A DNA stretch of 51,030 bases from Lachnospiraceae bacterium (GTDB taxonomy: Bacteria > Bacillota > Clostridia > Lachnospirales > Lachnospiraceae). Below are positions 28,092 through 35,689 of the stretch, one piece after another. The DNA is taken from NCBI GenBank assembly GCA_910575155.1, contig CAJTDX010000024.1:1-51030 (forward strand), given 5' to 3'. The notes beneath the pieces were generated by a model that was not told the origin of the DNA, searched no databases, and was given only the letters and a program-made list of their open reading frames with translations. Position 1 is the stretch's first letter; each line of letters opens with the position of its first letter. Both the position numbers and the translations under genes were made by a program.

Positions 28092-28169
28092 AATTGTGTG
28101 AAAATTTTATGAAATGCTGATTTTATGAAGCTTCTGAACGTCCATATTTTTATATTTTATCTGGTTGAC
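28071..28169. repeat. Direct repeat A, clpB side of the decayed element
   Basis: Bases 28081-28169 match 29398-29486 at 81 of 89 positions with no gaps, and the similarity reaches back about 10 further bases. This copy keeps the working CIRCE half-site and -35 of clpB. Its far end, GGTTGACC, corresponds to the -35 of the tetR promoter in copy B. Confidence 0.85.
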
Positions 28170-28202
28170 CTACCATTTACATATTTTTTGCTTATTACAC
28201 AT

Positions 28203-28241
28203 AGAAAGCCACCGCCGATATCGCTGACGGTGGCTTCCTGC
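28203..28241 (-). terminator. Hairpin after the integrase remnant
   Basis: AAGCCACCG and CGGTGGCTT form a 9-bp stem with a 13-base loop. On the minus strand it follows the integrase-tail stop and is followed by TCTATGTGT. It was probably the terminator of the original integrase gene. Confidence 0.55.
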
Positions 28242-28334
28242 TTAGAAATAGAATACATTATCAATTCTCTGTACTTCCTTTTCAGTTCTCTCAAAACTGC
28301 TATGGTTGTACACATTCATTGTGATACTTGCATC
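28242..28334 (-). pseudogene. Tyrosine recombinase (integrase) C-terminal remnant
   Basis: The minus strand reads DASITMNVYNHSSFERTEKE and onwards to a stop at 28242. This matches the end of Tn916/phage-type integrases, where the catalytic Tyr lies in a (S/T)xTMxVYxH motif. Only about 30 codons remain. The upstream part (RAENHQD) has lost the GH(S/A) helix, so the gene is broken. Confidence 0.6.
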
Positions 28335-28387
28335 ATCTTGATGATTCTCCGCCCTATCAAGTGTTAAAAAATGTTGATTACTCTGAT

Positions 28388-28570
28388 TCCCCTGTATCCA
28401 GAAACTTTATAAATGCACAATTAACAATACAGATACATGATTGGGAGCAAATAGATATTGAATCAGTTAAAAAATTCAAACAATTAAATGAAACAGGAAA
28501 AGCAATAGCTATTGAACGAATAGAAGAACTCGCCGAAATACCACGCTACACCCAAAAAAAGGAAAATTAA
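28388..28570 (+). pseudogene. XRE-type regulator C-terminal remnant
   Basis: The plus frame ends ESVKKFKQLNETGKAIAIER and IEELAEIPRYTQKKEN. This resembles the C-terminal tail seen in many phage/ICE XRE repressors (FxxLNxxGKxxAIxxVxxLxxIPxY). The DNA-binding domain is absent and there is no ribosome site, so this is a fragment. Confidence 0.5.
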
Positions 28571-28604
28571 CCAAATAAAGAAGATTAAGGCAACAAAAAA
28601 CTTC

Positions 28605-28633
28605 TTGCTTCTTGCCCCCGGATATGCTATATT
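28605..28633 (+). promoter_or_regulatory. Promoter of the antisense antitoxin RNA
   Basis: TTGCTT (28605-28610) and TATATT (28628-28633) with a 17-base spacer on the plus strand, directly upstream of the candidate antitoxin RNA. Confidence 0.6.
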
Positions 28634-28639
28634 AGACGT

Positions 28640-28750
28640 AAGAAAAGGGAAAAGCCATAGAAGCGGCTCTACCCCGAATCATGATTTTTTACCTATTATA
28701 CAATAGGCAAGCCGTCACTACTCGCAATAGTGGCGGCTATTTCTTTTTTC
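28640..28750 (+). ncRNA. Type I antitoxin RNA (RatA-like, convergent antisense)
   Basis: A transcript from the promoter above would run about 110 nt and end at the hairpin GCCGTCACTA/TAGTGGCGGC (about 28711-28736) followed by TATTTCTTTTTT. It runs toward the 31-aa toxin gene and its 3' end overlaps the toxin stop region, as in txpA/ratA and bsrE-type pairs. It contains no ORF with a ribosome site. The expected role is to pair with the 3' end of the toxin mRNA. Confidence 0.65.
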
Positions 28751-28832
28751 CCTTGTAAATCTGATAAATCAAATTAGCAAGGGCGACAACGAGTATACCT
28801 ATCTGAATTAAATCTTGATATGTAACATACAT
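28737..28832 (-). CDS. Holin-like type I toxin peptide
   Basis: A 31-aa peptide, MYVTYQDLIQ-IGILVVALAN-LIYQIYKGKKK: a short polar head, one hydrophobic helix (about residues 8-25) and a basic tail. This is the form of the putative holin-like toxin family (TxpA/BsrG-like), which inserts in the membrane. A perfect ribosome site, AAAGGAGGGTG, lies 6 bases before the ATG. A convergent antisense RNA overlaps its 3' end. The frame is intact although the surrounding element is decayed. Confidence 0.75.
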   Translation of the reverse strand: MYVTYQDLIQIGILVVALANLIYQIYKGKKK

Positions 28833-28839
28833 TGTTTCA

Positions 28840-28959
28840 CCCTCCTTTCTTTCGTCTGGAGGGCTACTTGAACCCTCCGAATAAAAAAGAGGGGTAAAGC
28901 CGCCTGGCTCTATGGTTTTCCCATATCGACAATATAACACAATTCCCCCTATCGGGCAA
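28840..28959 (-). promoter_or_regulatory. Toxin promoter and SD-sequestering leader
   Basis: On the minus strand TTGCCC (28954-28959) and TATATT (28931-28936) are 17 bases apart. The leader contains GGAGGG...CCCTCC (28858-28878). Its CCCTCC half can pair either locally or with the toxin ribosome site GGAGGG (28840-28845), which could keep the primary transcript untranslated. Confidence 0.6.
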
Positions 28960-29018
28960 CCGTTTTATTTCCCTTGCTTCTTCAAAAGACACATAGGAAA
29001 TTTGCTATTTCGGCGTTC

Positions 29019-29315
29019 CTATTCCGCTTCCCATTCTTTGATTTTTTGTAGCTTTTCTTCTATTTCTCTTTCTTTTGCTGTATGCTGTGATTCATACTTT
29101 ACCCTACACTCTATTTTCTTTTTACTAAAAAGAGATACAAAATCATGTTCCCGATAATTATTCAAGCCGCCCCGGAATAGTCCGGCTTCAGCAATATCAA
29201 ACTTTTCCAATAGTTCACGCTTTGCCTTGCCCATACGCAACCGCCGCAGTCCTTGTTCCTTTATCTGGCGCACACTGTCAAAAGACAATCCTTGTTCCCT
29301 TGCAACTTGCGCCAT
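29019..29315 (-). pseudogene. Sigma-70-like regulator fragment
   Basis: A 98-aa frame beginning MAQVAREQGLSFDSVRQIKE. Together with QGLRRLRMGKAKRELLEKF this is a sigma region-4-type helix-turn-helix as seen in mobile-element sigma-like proteins. An in-frame stop lies a few codons upstream and no ribosome site precedes the ATG. The N-terminal part of the family is missing. The remaining tail is Lys/Glu-rich. Confidence 0.55.
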
Positions 29316-29387
29316 ACTCTTCTATTTACATATTTTCTTACATATTTTTATAATCAAAAGACGAAACAACACGCATTTCACATTGTA

Positions 29388-29486
29388 CTTACAAGTGTTG
29401 AGTGCTAAAATTGTGTGGAAATTTTATGAAATGCTGATCTTATGCAACTTCTGTCCGTCCATGTTTTTATATTTTATCTGATTGAC
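29388..29486. repeat. Direct repeat B, tetR side of the decayed element
   Basis: This is the partner of repeat A. Its CIRCE-like left part is degenerate (TGTACTTAC instead of TTAGCACTG). Its right end, ATTGAC, supplies the -35 of the tetR promoter. Each copy thus keeps only the half that serves its neighbour. Confidence 0.85.
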
Positions 29487-29538
29487 AAATTCTGCGCGCT
29501 CAAATATAATCAAGTTATATAACTCTTTTATATAACTT
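29482..29538 (+). promoter_or_regulatory. tetR promoter and operator
   Basis: TTGACA (29482-29487) and TATAAT (29505-29510) with a 17-base spacer form a consensus promoter. Immediately after it AAGTTATATAA (29512-29522) and TTATATAACTT (29528-29538) form a perfect inverted repeat with a 5-base gap, the likely binding site for the TetR protein encoded next. Confidence 0.85.
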
Positions 29539-29558
29539 AATTATGAAAGGATGCAGAA

Positions 29559-30125
29559 ATGCCAAAACAAAGAATTACAAAAGAAATGGTTATTGACGCC
29601 GCTTTTGAACTGGTGCGGCGCAGCGGCATGGAACAGCTTATGGTAAAAAATATAGCCGAAAAAACAGGCTGCTCTGTACAGCCAATTTACAGTTATTTCG
29701 AAAATATGGACGAACTGCGCAGGGAGGTAACTGATAAAATTCGTAATTATATACAGGATTACATTTCAGCGCATATTGACACCAGGGACGTGTTTGCCAG
29801 TACCGGGAGAGCTTACATCGACCTGGCAAAGGAAGAACCGCATTTATTTAAAGTATTCATTTTACATCAGCGAAATAATATTTCATCTCTGGACGATTTG
29901 TATCAATCGGAAACAAATCCCCAAATGGCAGAGCTGATTGCGGAAAAATTAAAAATCAGCATATCGCAGGCAAAAAAACTGCACATAAATATGCTCATTT
30001 ATACGATAGGCACAGGCACCATTCTTTCTGTGACAACCCCGGGAATTTCCGCAGATGAAATCTGCGAACAACAGGAAACAGCTTATAAAGCTTTCCTAAA
30101 CCACATCATGCAGCATAAGGAGTGA
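29559..30125 (+). CDS. TetR/AcrR-family transcriptional regulator
   Basis: A 188-aa repressor. The N-terminal HTH (about residues 9-52) contains LMVKNIAEKTGCSVQPIYSY followed by FENMDELRREV. The C-terminal ligand domain resembles none I can name. AAAGGA precedes the ATG. An inverted repeat overlapping the start of transcription suggests autoregulation. The flavodoxin gene starts 7 bases after its stop, so it probably controls that gene, and perhaps tmcAL, in response to redox or a small molecule. Confidence 0.9.
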   Translation: MPKQRITKEMVIDAAFELVRRSGMEQLMVKNIAEKTGCSVQPIYSYFENMDELRREVTDKIRNYIQDYISAHIDTRDVFASTGRAYIDLAKEEPHLFKVFILHQRNNISSLDDLYQSETNPQMAELIAEKLKISISQAKKLHINMLIYTIGTGTILSVTTPGISADEICEQQETAYKAFLNHIMQHKE

Positions 30126-30132
30126 TTCTGAT

Positions 30133-30660
30133 ATGAAAACAGGAATTATTATCTATCAGTCAAAATACGGAGCAACAAAAAAATATGCAAACTGGCTGGC
30201 AGAACTGACAGGTTTTGACATCATAGAAACCCCCAAAGCCACGCTGCATAACATAAAGCAATATGAGACAATCTTATTATGCGGCGGTATTTATGCTTCC
30301 GGCATCGCCGGTTTATCTTTTCTCAAAAAACACAGCGCACAATTAAGCGGCAAAAAAATCGCTGTCTTTTGCGTAGGAGCTTCCCCATACGATGAAAAAG
30401 CATTTCATGAATTAAAAATGCATAACCTCAAAAACGACTTAAGCAATATACCGCTTTTTTACGGAAGGGGCGCATGGGATGAAAGCCGCATGACTTTTAA
30501 GGACAGAACTTTGTGCAGGCTGCTGCAGAAGGCCTTATCCAAAAAAGACCCTGCCACTTATGAACCATGGATGACAGCCTGCATGTCCGCGGCAGGTCAG
30601 GTGCGCGACTGGACCGACCGGAAATATTTAATTCCGCTAATAAACGATCTGAACGAATAA
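30133..30660 (+). CDS. Flavodoxin-domain protein (HemG-like)
   Basis: A 175-aa protein with the FMN-binding start GIIIYQSKYGATKKYANWLA and a second loop, LLCGGIYASGIAG. This matches flavodoxin-like proteins related to menaquinone-dependent protoporphyrinogen oxidase (HemG). It probably acts as a soluble one- or two-electron carrier or reductase. There are no haem genes nearby, so the HemG reaction is not assumed. It sits between tetR and tmcAL with very short gaps. Confidence 0.85.
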   Translation: MKTGIIIYQSKYGATKKYANWLAELTGFDIIETPKATLHNIKQYETILLCGGIYASGIAGLSFLKKHSAQLSGKKIAVFCVGASPYDEKAFHELKMHNLKNDLSNIPLFYGRGAWDESRMTFKDRTLCRLLQKALSKKDPATYEPWMTACMSAAGQVRDWTDRKYLIPLINDLNE

Positions 30661-30672
30661 ACGGAGGAGTCT

Positions 30673-31923
30673 ATGAACGTTGTTGGAATCATTGCAGAGT
30701 ACAATCCCTTTCATCAGGGGCACGCCTACCAGATTAAAAAATTAAAAGAAATCTGTCATGCAGACTACGTCGTCATCGCCATGAGCGGCAATTTTGTCCA
30801 GAGGGGAGCGCCAGCCCTGATGGACAAATACAGCCGCACTGAAATGGCGATATCCCTGGGGGCGGACCTGGTGCTGGAGCTTCCGGCGCTATTCGCTACC
30901 GCCAGCGCAGAATCTTTTGCCTTTGGCGGCGTTTCCTTATTAAACAGCGCCGGAATCGTCACCCATCTGGGGTTTGGCGCTGAAAGCGGCAATCTCCCTC
31001 TGCTGACCGAGCTTGCCGCTCTCCTTTTAAAACAGCCTGCCGCCTACCGGAAATCATTGGACAGCGCTTTAAAAAAAGGCCGTTCCTTTCCGGCAGCACG
31101 TCAGGAGGCGCTGCTGACCTGCGGTTTAGACATTCATGTTTCTGAGCATGAGATCTCAGAACTCCTTGCCAGCCCTAACAATATCCTTGCCCTGGAATAT
31201 TTAAAAGCCCTTGCCGCCAGTTCTTCCCGCATCCTTCCCGTACCTATTTTACGAAAAGGCCGGGGATATCATGATACCGTCATAGAAGATCATTTTTGTT
31301 CTGCCTCAGCAATCCGGGCTTTTTTGCAAAAAAACTCCGCCAACAGATCCTCCTGGCCAGAGACGCTGTCTGAAAAAGCAATGCCGAAGGCTGCGTACCA
31401 AATAATCTGCGAGTACCCGCATCCTTTTCTGTTCGAGGAGGATTTTTCTATGCTGCTCCACTATAAACTGCTGACAGAAGATAAGTCCCGCCTTGCCGGC
31501 TATGGCGCCAGTTCCCCCTTCCTTGCCGGCCGTCTGCTCAATGAACGCGATTCTTTTTGCGGCTGGAATGCATTCTGTCAGCATATGAAAACGAAAAACA
31601 TCACTTACACCCGGCTCAGCCGCCTGTTTCTGCATATGCTTTTAAACATCACCAAAGAAGATTACCGGACGTTTCCCAGGCCATCCTACCTGCGGGTTCT
31701 GGGCTTTGCCAGCTCGGCCGCTCCCCTGCTTGCCGCCTTGAAAAAGAACAGCCAGCTCCCGGTGATTACCAGGCTTTCATACGCCCCCAGGCTTCTCTCC
31801 AGCCAGGCGCAAAAACTTCTGTCTGTAGACTTGCGCGCCTCTGACCTTTACGCGCTGGGGCTTACTTCCAAAGGAGACGCCACCCTCAAAAACGATTATC
31901 GCCGGCAAATCCTCCGCTTATAA
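30673..31923 (+). CDS. tmcAL: tRNA(Met) cytidine acetate ligase TmcAL
   Basis: A 416-aa nucleotidyltransferase-fold protein that uses acetate and ATP to form N4-acetylcytidine at the wobble base of elongator tRNA-Met. The start VVGIIAEYNPFHQGHAYQ has the (H/T)xGH-type HQGH motif. VIAMSGNFVQRGAPALMDKY and GADLVLELP follow, all typical. GGAGGAG precedes the ATG, 12 bases after the flavodoxin stop. The Ala/Leu-rich central part is normal for the family. Confidence 0.93.
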   Translation: MNVVGIIAEYNPFHQGHAYQIKKLKEICHADYVVIAMSGNFVQRGAPALMDKYSRTEMAISLGADLVLELPALFATASAESFAFGGVSLLNSAGIVTHLGFGAESGNLPLLTELAALLLKQPAAYRKSLDSALKKGRSFPAARQEALLTCGLDIHVSEHEISELLASPNNILALEYLKALAASSSRILPVPILRKGRGYHDTVIEDHFCSASAIRAFLQKNSANRSSWPETLSEKAMPKAAYQIICEYPHPFLFEEDFSMLLHYKLLTEDKSRLAGYGASSPFLAGRLLNERDSFCGWNAFCQHMKTKNITYTRLSRLFLHMLLNITKEDYRTFPRPSYLRVLGFASSAAPLLAALKKNSQLPVITRLSYAPRLLSSQAQKLLSVDLRASDLYALGLTSKGDATLKNDYRRQILRL

Positions 31924-32092
31924 CATCCGCAGGTATGCTGTCTTCCTGCAAAAAACGCCCGTTCATCATTGTATTCTGCAGTCAGGCAGTGAAATCCGTC
32001 CTCTGCCGGTACAAAATCACATCGTTTTGAATCATGCATTTATAGACTTTCTCCCGCTCATATGATATAATTTGCCCTGAGGAGGGAATATC

Positions 32093-32389
32093 ATGACAAA
32101 CAATGATTTATTACTTTCCATCTCTGATAAAATGGATAAAAAAATTGAGGCCGATCTGCAGCCAATCAATAATCACATTGCAAACTTAAAAAAAACGGTC
32201 AGACAACTAGAGGCTGACATTGCGGAACTGAAAACAGATTCTGTTGAATTAAACCATAATGTTGAACAGTTAAAATCAGATTCGGCTGAACTAAAAACAG
32301 ACATGGAGCAGTTAAAAACAAATGTTGCCGACCTGACGTCCGACGTCGCCGAACTGACCCAGTCCATGCAAAAGGTGCAAAGTTTATGA
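32093..32389 (+). CDS. Heptad-repeat coiled-coil protein
   Basis: A 98-aa protein. From about residue 40 it is built of consecutive 7-residue units: IAELKTD, SVELNHN, VEQLKSD, SAELKTD, MEQLKTN, VADLTSD, VAELTQS. Hydrophobic a/d positions predict a long parallel coiled coil. There is no membrane segment and no known function. GAGGAGGG precedes the ATG, and a TATAAT box lies about 20 bases further upstream. The last codons (MQKVQSL and the stop) lie inside a perfect terminator stem. DNA of the units is similar, so the count may vary between strains. Confidence 0.75.
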   Translation: MTNNDLLLSISDKMDKKIEADLQPINNHIANLKKTVRQLEADIAELKTDSVELNHNVEQLKSDSAELKTDMEQLKTNVADLTSDVAELTQSMQKVQSL

Positions 32390-32416
32390 AATCTTTCATA
32401 AACTTTGCACCTTTTT
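32370..32416. terminator. Perfect 22-bp bidirectional terminator overlapping a coding end
   Basis: Bases 32370-32391 are perfectly complementary to 32394-32415, with a 2-base TC centre, flanked by A4 and T5 runs. It serves the coiled-coil gene (plus) and the purine gene (minus). The stop codon of the coiled-coil gene is inside the left arm. Confidence 0.9.
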
Positions 32417-32432
32417 AAAATATCCTTCCCTT

Positions 32433-33611
32433 CTAATGATGGAACAGACGGATTCCGGTAAAACACATAGCCATTTGATATTTATTGCAGGTCGCAATCA
32501 CATGATCATCGCGGATCGAGCCTCCTGGCTCTGCCACATAGACAACGCCGCTCTTATGCGCGCGTTCAATATTATCACCAAAGGGAAAGAATGCATCCGA
32601 TCCCAGCGCAACCCCTGTCATCTGATCCAGCCATGCGCGTTTCTCCTCTCTGGTAAACACTTCCGGCTTCACCTTAAATATCTTCTCCCACGCCCCTTCT
32701 GCCAATACATCCATATAATCTTCGCCAATGTAAAGGTCGATCGCATTATCCCGGTCTGCACGTCCGATTCCTTCCACAAACTGCAAATTCAGTACTTTGG
32801 GCGCCTGACGCAAAAACCAGTTATCTGCTTTCTGGCCGGCAAGACGGGTACAGTGGATACGCGACTGCTGGCCGGCGCCTATGCCGATCGCCTGACCGCC
32901 CTTCGCATAGCAGACGGAGTTGGACTGGGTATATTTGAGCGTAATCATGGCAATAGCAAGATCGATCCTGGCAGATTCCGGAATCTCTTTATTCTCCGTT
33001 ACCACGTTGTCAAAGAAATCCTGATCAATCTTTAATTCATTTCTTCCCTGTTCAAATGTAATTCCAAACACTTCCTTGCGCTCCAGAGGATCCGGCTCAT
33101 AATCCGCGTCAATCTCGATCACATTATAACCGCCTTTTTTCTTTGCCTTTAAAATTTCCAGAGCTTCCGGCTCATACCCGGGCGCAATCACCCCGTCGGA
33201 TACCTCGCGCTTAATGATTTTTGCCGTAGCAGCGTCGCAGACATCGGAAAGAGAGATAAAATCTCCAAAAGAAGACATCCGGTCGGCGCCCCTGGCTCTG
33301 GCATATGCATTGGCAAGAGGCGTAAACTCGATCTCCATATCATCGACCCAGTAAATTTTCTTCTCTACCTCTGACATCGGCAGTCCCACTGCCGCTCCTG
33401 CCGGAGAAACATGCTTAAAAGAAGCTGCCGCCGGAAGTCCTGTGGCTTTCTTTAACTCTCTTACAAGCTGCCAGCCGTTAAATGCATCCAGAAAATTGAT
33501 ATAACCTGGTTTTCCATTCAATACCTTTATGGGAAGCTCGCCTTGTTCCATATAAATTCTGGAAGGTTTCTGATTGGGGTTACATCCATACTTTAATTCT
33601 AATTCCTGCAT
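32433..33611 (-). CDS. AICAR transformylase (stand-alone PurH C-domain type)
   Basis: A 392-aa protein equal to the formyltransferase half of PurH, converting AICAR plus 10-formyl-THF to FAICAR. Motifs include LKYGCNPNQKP, AASFKHVSPAGAAV, ANAYARARGADRMSSFGDF, YTQSNSVCYAKGGQ and DAFFPFGDNIERA. The cyclohydrolase (MGS-like) half is absent and is replaced by the purO-type gene just upstream. GGAGG precedes the ATG at 33611 by 5 bases, favouring it over the ATG at 33623. Confidence 0.92.
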   Translation of the reverse strand: MQELELKYGCNPNQKPSRIYMEQGELPIKVLNGKPGYINFLDAFNGWQLVRELKKATGLPAAASFKHVSPAGAAVGLPMSEVEKKIYWVDDMEIEFTPLANAYARARGADRMSSFGDFISLSDVCDAATAKIIKREVSDGVIAPGYEPEALEILKAKKKGGYNVIEIDADYEPDPLERKEVFGITFEQGRNELKIDQDFFDNVVTENKEIPESARIDLAIAMITLKYTQSNSVCYAKGGQAIGIGAGQQSRIHCTRLAGQKADNWFLRQAPKVLNLQFVEGIGRADRDNAIDLYIGEDYMDVLAEGAWEKIFKVKPEVFTREEKRAWLDQMTGVALGSDAFFPFGDNIERAHKSGVVYVAEPGGSIRDDHVIATCNKYQMAMCFTGIRLFHH

Positions 33612-33628
33612 ATCTTCCTCCATTTATC

Positions 33629-34342
33629 CTAATGATTTTTATTGACAATCCTTGTCTCATATTTACCGCTGTCAATCTCAATATATCTGACAAACAACGA
33701 TACCTTATTCTCCTCGTTCAGACTGTTCCATATTTTCTGGGTAAAGGTATCAATACCGCCTTCTATTCCCACCAGCTTCGGTTCTCCCTCAAAACTGGGC
33801 AGCGGATTTCCATCCCCCTGGTAAGTATGAATAAAACGGCCTTCTCCATTTACCGGGCTTTCGTAAGCAAACGTATAGCGATTGCATGCGTCCGGATTGC
33901 CATTGTTACTCTTTAAAATAGACATGGCATAACTGTAAGAGCCGTTTTCCACATGCATGATCCCGGAAATCCTGGGCGTATAATTGGGCGCATCCGGTTC
34001 AAACTCACGGGTCCGCAACGCCTGCTCAAAAGTCTGCTGCTTGTCCATCAAATCATAAATGGTATCCGTCTGGTCGCCGTTGGTGACAATGGTTTTGTTG
34101 CCCAATACACGCACCGGCGCATAAATAATGAGGCTGGGATCGCTTAATTTAGAATCATCGAACGCCTGGGTTCGGATTCCCTCTCCCTCTTCCACAAAAA
34201 TACGGTTCCTGCTGTTCTCACTTCTTCCCATAATAAAATAAGCTGTCACCGCATATTTTCCATCTGCAGATGTTCCAATGACAATCCCTCTTCCAGGATA
34301 TGCGTTTCCTCTTAATTCTGCTTCTAATGATAAGATCTTCAC
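33629..34342 (-). CDS. purO: IMP cyclohydrolase (PurO type)
   Basis: A 237-aa protein of the archaeal-type IMP cyclohydrolase family, closing FAICAR to IMP. Recognisable parts are LRGNAYPGRGIVIGTSADGK, AVTAYFIMGRSENSRNR and IYAPVRVLGNKTIVTNGDQT. It begins with GTG, 6 bases after GGAGGAT. The AICAR transformylase gene follows after 17 bases, so the last two steps of purine synthesis are encoded as two separate, adjacent proteins. No purine riboswitch is evident upstream. Confidence 0.9.
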   Translation of the reverse strand: MKILSLEAELRGNAYPGRGIVIGTSADGKYAVTAYFIMGRSENSRNRIFVEEGEGIRTQAFDDSKLSDPSLIIYAPVRVLGNKTIVTNGDQTDTIYDLMDKQQTFEQALRTREFEPDAPNYTPRISGIMHVENGSYSYAMSILKSNNGNPDACNRYTFAYESPVNGEGRFIHTYQGDGNPLPSFEGEPKLVGIEGGIDTFTQKIWNSLNEENKVSLFVRYIEIDSGKYETRIVNKNH

Positions 34343-34506
34343 TCTGTATCCTCCTTTATTTTATAAACAATCACTTTTTCATCCTGGCTGATTTGCGCGT
34401 CAGGCACCATTGCGAAACAATATTTTACCTCTTATGCGAGCGCGCATATTATTTTTCTCTTATAGGAAAGATACTTTCACGCATTAACGTGACAAGGTCT
34501 TTCCCA

Positions 34507-34542
34507 TAAGATGAAAAAGGAATCCTGCCGTACAGGATTCCT
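34507..34542 (-). terminator. cheV terminator
   Basis: AGGAATCCTG (34518-34527) pairs with CAGGATTCCT (34533-34542). On the minus strand it is followed by TTTTTCATC. It lies about 70 bases past the cheV stop. Confidence 0.8.
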
Positions 34543-34613
34543 CTGCATTCTGTGGACATACCCTTATCCATCCCCAGTCAGGTTAAATTACTTCTCAGAT
34601 TCAATTATGAATA

Positions 34614-35537
34614 CTACTGTTTCTGCGCCAGCTTTTCCCTTCTCTCGTCCAAAAGCTTGTCAATGGCGTTCACCAGTTTGCCAATCTCCGGTTTGGTCAA
34701 CTGAGCGTCTGCACCCAGCATCTCGCCTTTGCGGCGCATTTCCTCATTTACCAGTGAGGAGAAAATAATAACCGGAATATGCTTAAGCTCGTCGTCTTCT
34801 TTCACCAGCTTCGTCAGACGGTGTCCATCCATCAAAGGCATCTCAATGTCGGTAATAATCATATGTATCTTCTCATCCAGATTACCGTCCTTGCGGAATT
34901 CACAGAGCTTATCCCATGCTTCCTGACCATTATTATTGACATTCAGCTTCGTATATCCTGCCTTCTTGAGGCAGTCCGTAATCAATTTTGACAACAATGG
35001 AGAATCCTCTGCGATTAAAATTGGTGAATCACTTCTGTCGCGTTCTTCCAGACCCTCAATATCTGAAACCTGCAGACCTGTCTCAGGACTGATATCTGTA
35101 ACAATCTTCTCAAAGTCCAGAATCACAATCAGCCGGTCTTCCAGTTTAATCACTCCGGTAGATACGCCGTTCTCTTCTATATTAATTGTGGCATCCGGTG
35201 TAATAATATCTGCCCAGGACAGTCTGTGAATGCCGCAAACCTCGTCAACATGAAACGCAATATTTAACTTATTAAAATTAGTAATAATAAACAGGCCATC
35301 CTTCTCATTTTCAGGCAATCCAAGGCATCCGCGCAGATTTATAACAGAAATCATTGTATCACGCGGCATAAATATACCTTCCACACAGGGATGGGCATTC
35401 GGAATTGGAGTAACTGGCTGGTAAGTTAAAATCTCCCGAATCTTTGCTACATTAATTCCATAATGATTTCCTGCCAGAGTAAATTCCAGTACCTCCAGCT
35501 CATTTGTTCCGTTCTCCAAAAGAATCTTTGTATCCAT
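34614..35537 (-). CDS. cheV: Chemotaxis coupling protein CheV
   Basis: A 307-aa fusion of a CheW-like domain (about 1-165; EFTLAGNHYGINVAKIREIL, MISVINLRGCLGLP) and a receiver domain (about 185-305; ILIAEDSPLLSKLI, IITDIEMPLMDG with the acceptor Asp, and TKPEIGKL). It links chemoreceptors to CheA and tunes signalling by phosphorylation. No other chemotaxis or flagellar gene is in the window. The start at 35537 is chosen from domain length and a GAGGAG 11 bases upstream; the frame opens further up to 35576. Confidence 0.93.
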   Translation of the reverse strand: MDTKILLENGTNELEVLEFTLAGNHYGINVAKIREILTYQPVTPIPNAHPCVEGIFMPRDTMISVINLRGCLGLPENEKDGLFIITNFNKLNIAFHVDEVCGIHRLSWADIITPDATINIEENGVSTGVIKLEDRLIVILDFEKIVTDISPETGLQVSDIEGLEERDRSDSPILIAEDSPLLSKLITDCLKKAGYTKLNVNNNGQEAWDKLCEFRKDGNLDEKIHMIITDIEMPLMDGHRLTKLVKEDDELKHIPVIIFSSLVNEEMRRKGEMLGADAQLTKPEIGKLVNAIDKLLDERREKLAQKQ

Positions 35538-35689
35538 AATTGTCAATCGCTCCTCTCCGGTATATTGCCGTATCAATCTATTTATTTCATTATAGCATAT
35601 ACTTTCTGAAAAATATATAATTTTTTTAATTTATCAAGAATTATTTATCCTCTTCCCGCCATTGGTTGTATTTTGGCTGAAGCGTCGTT

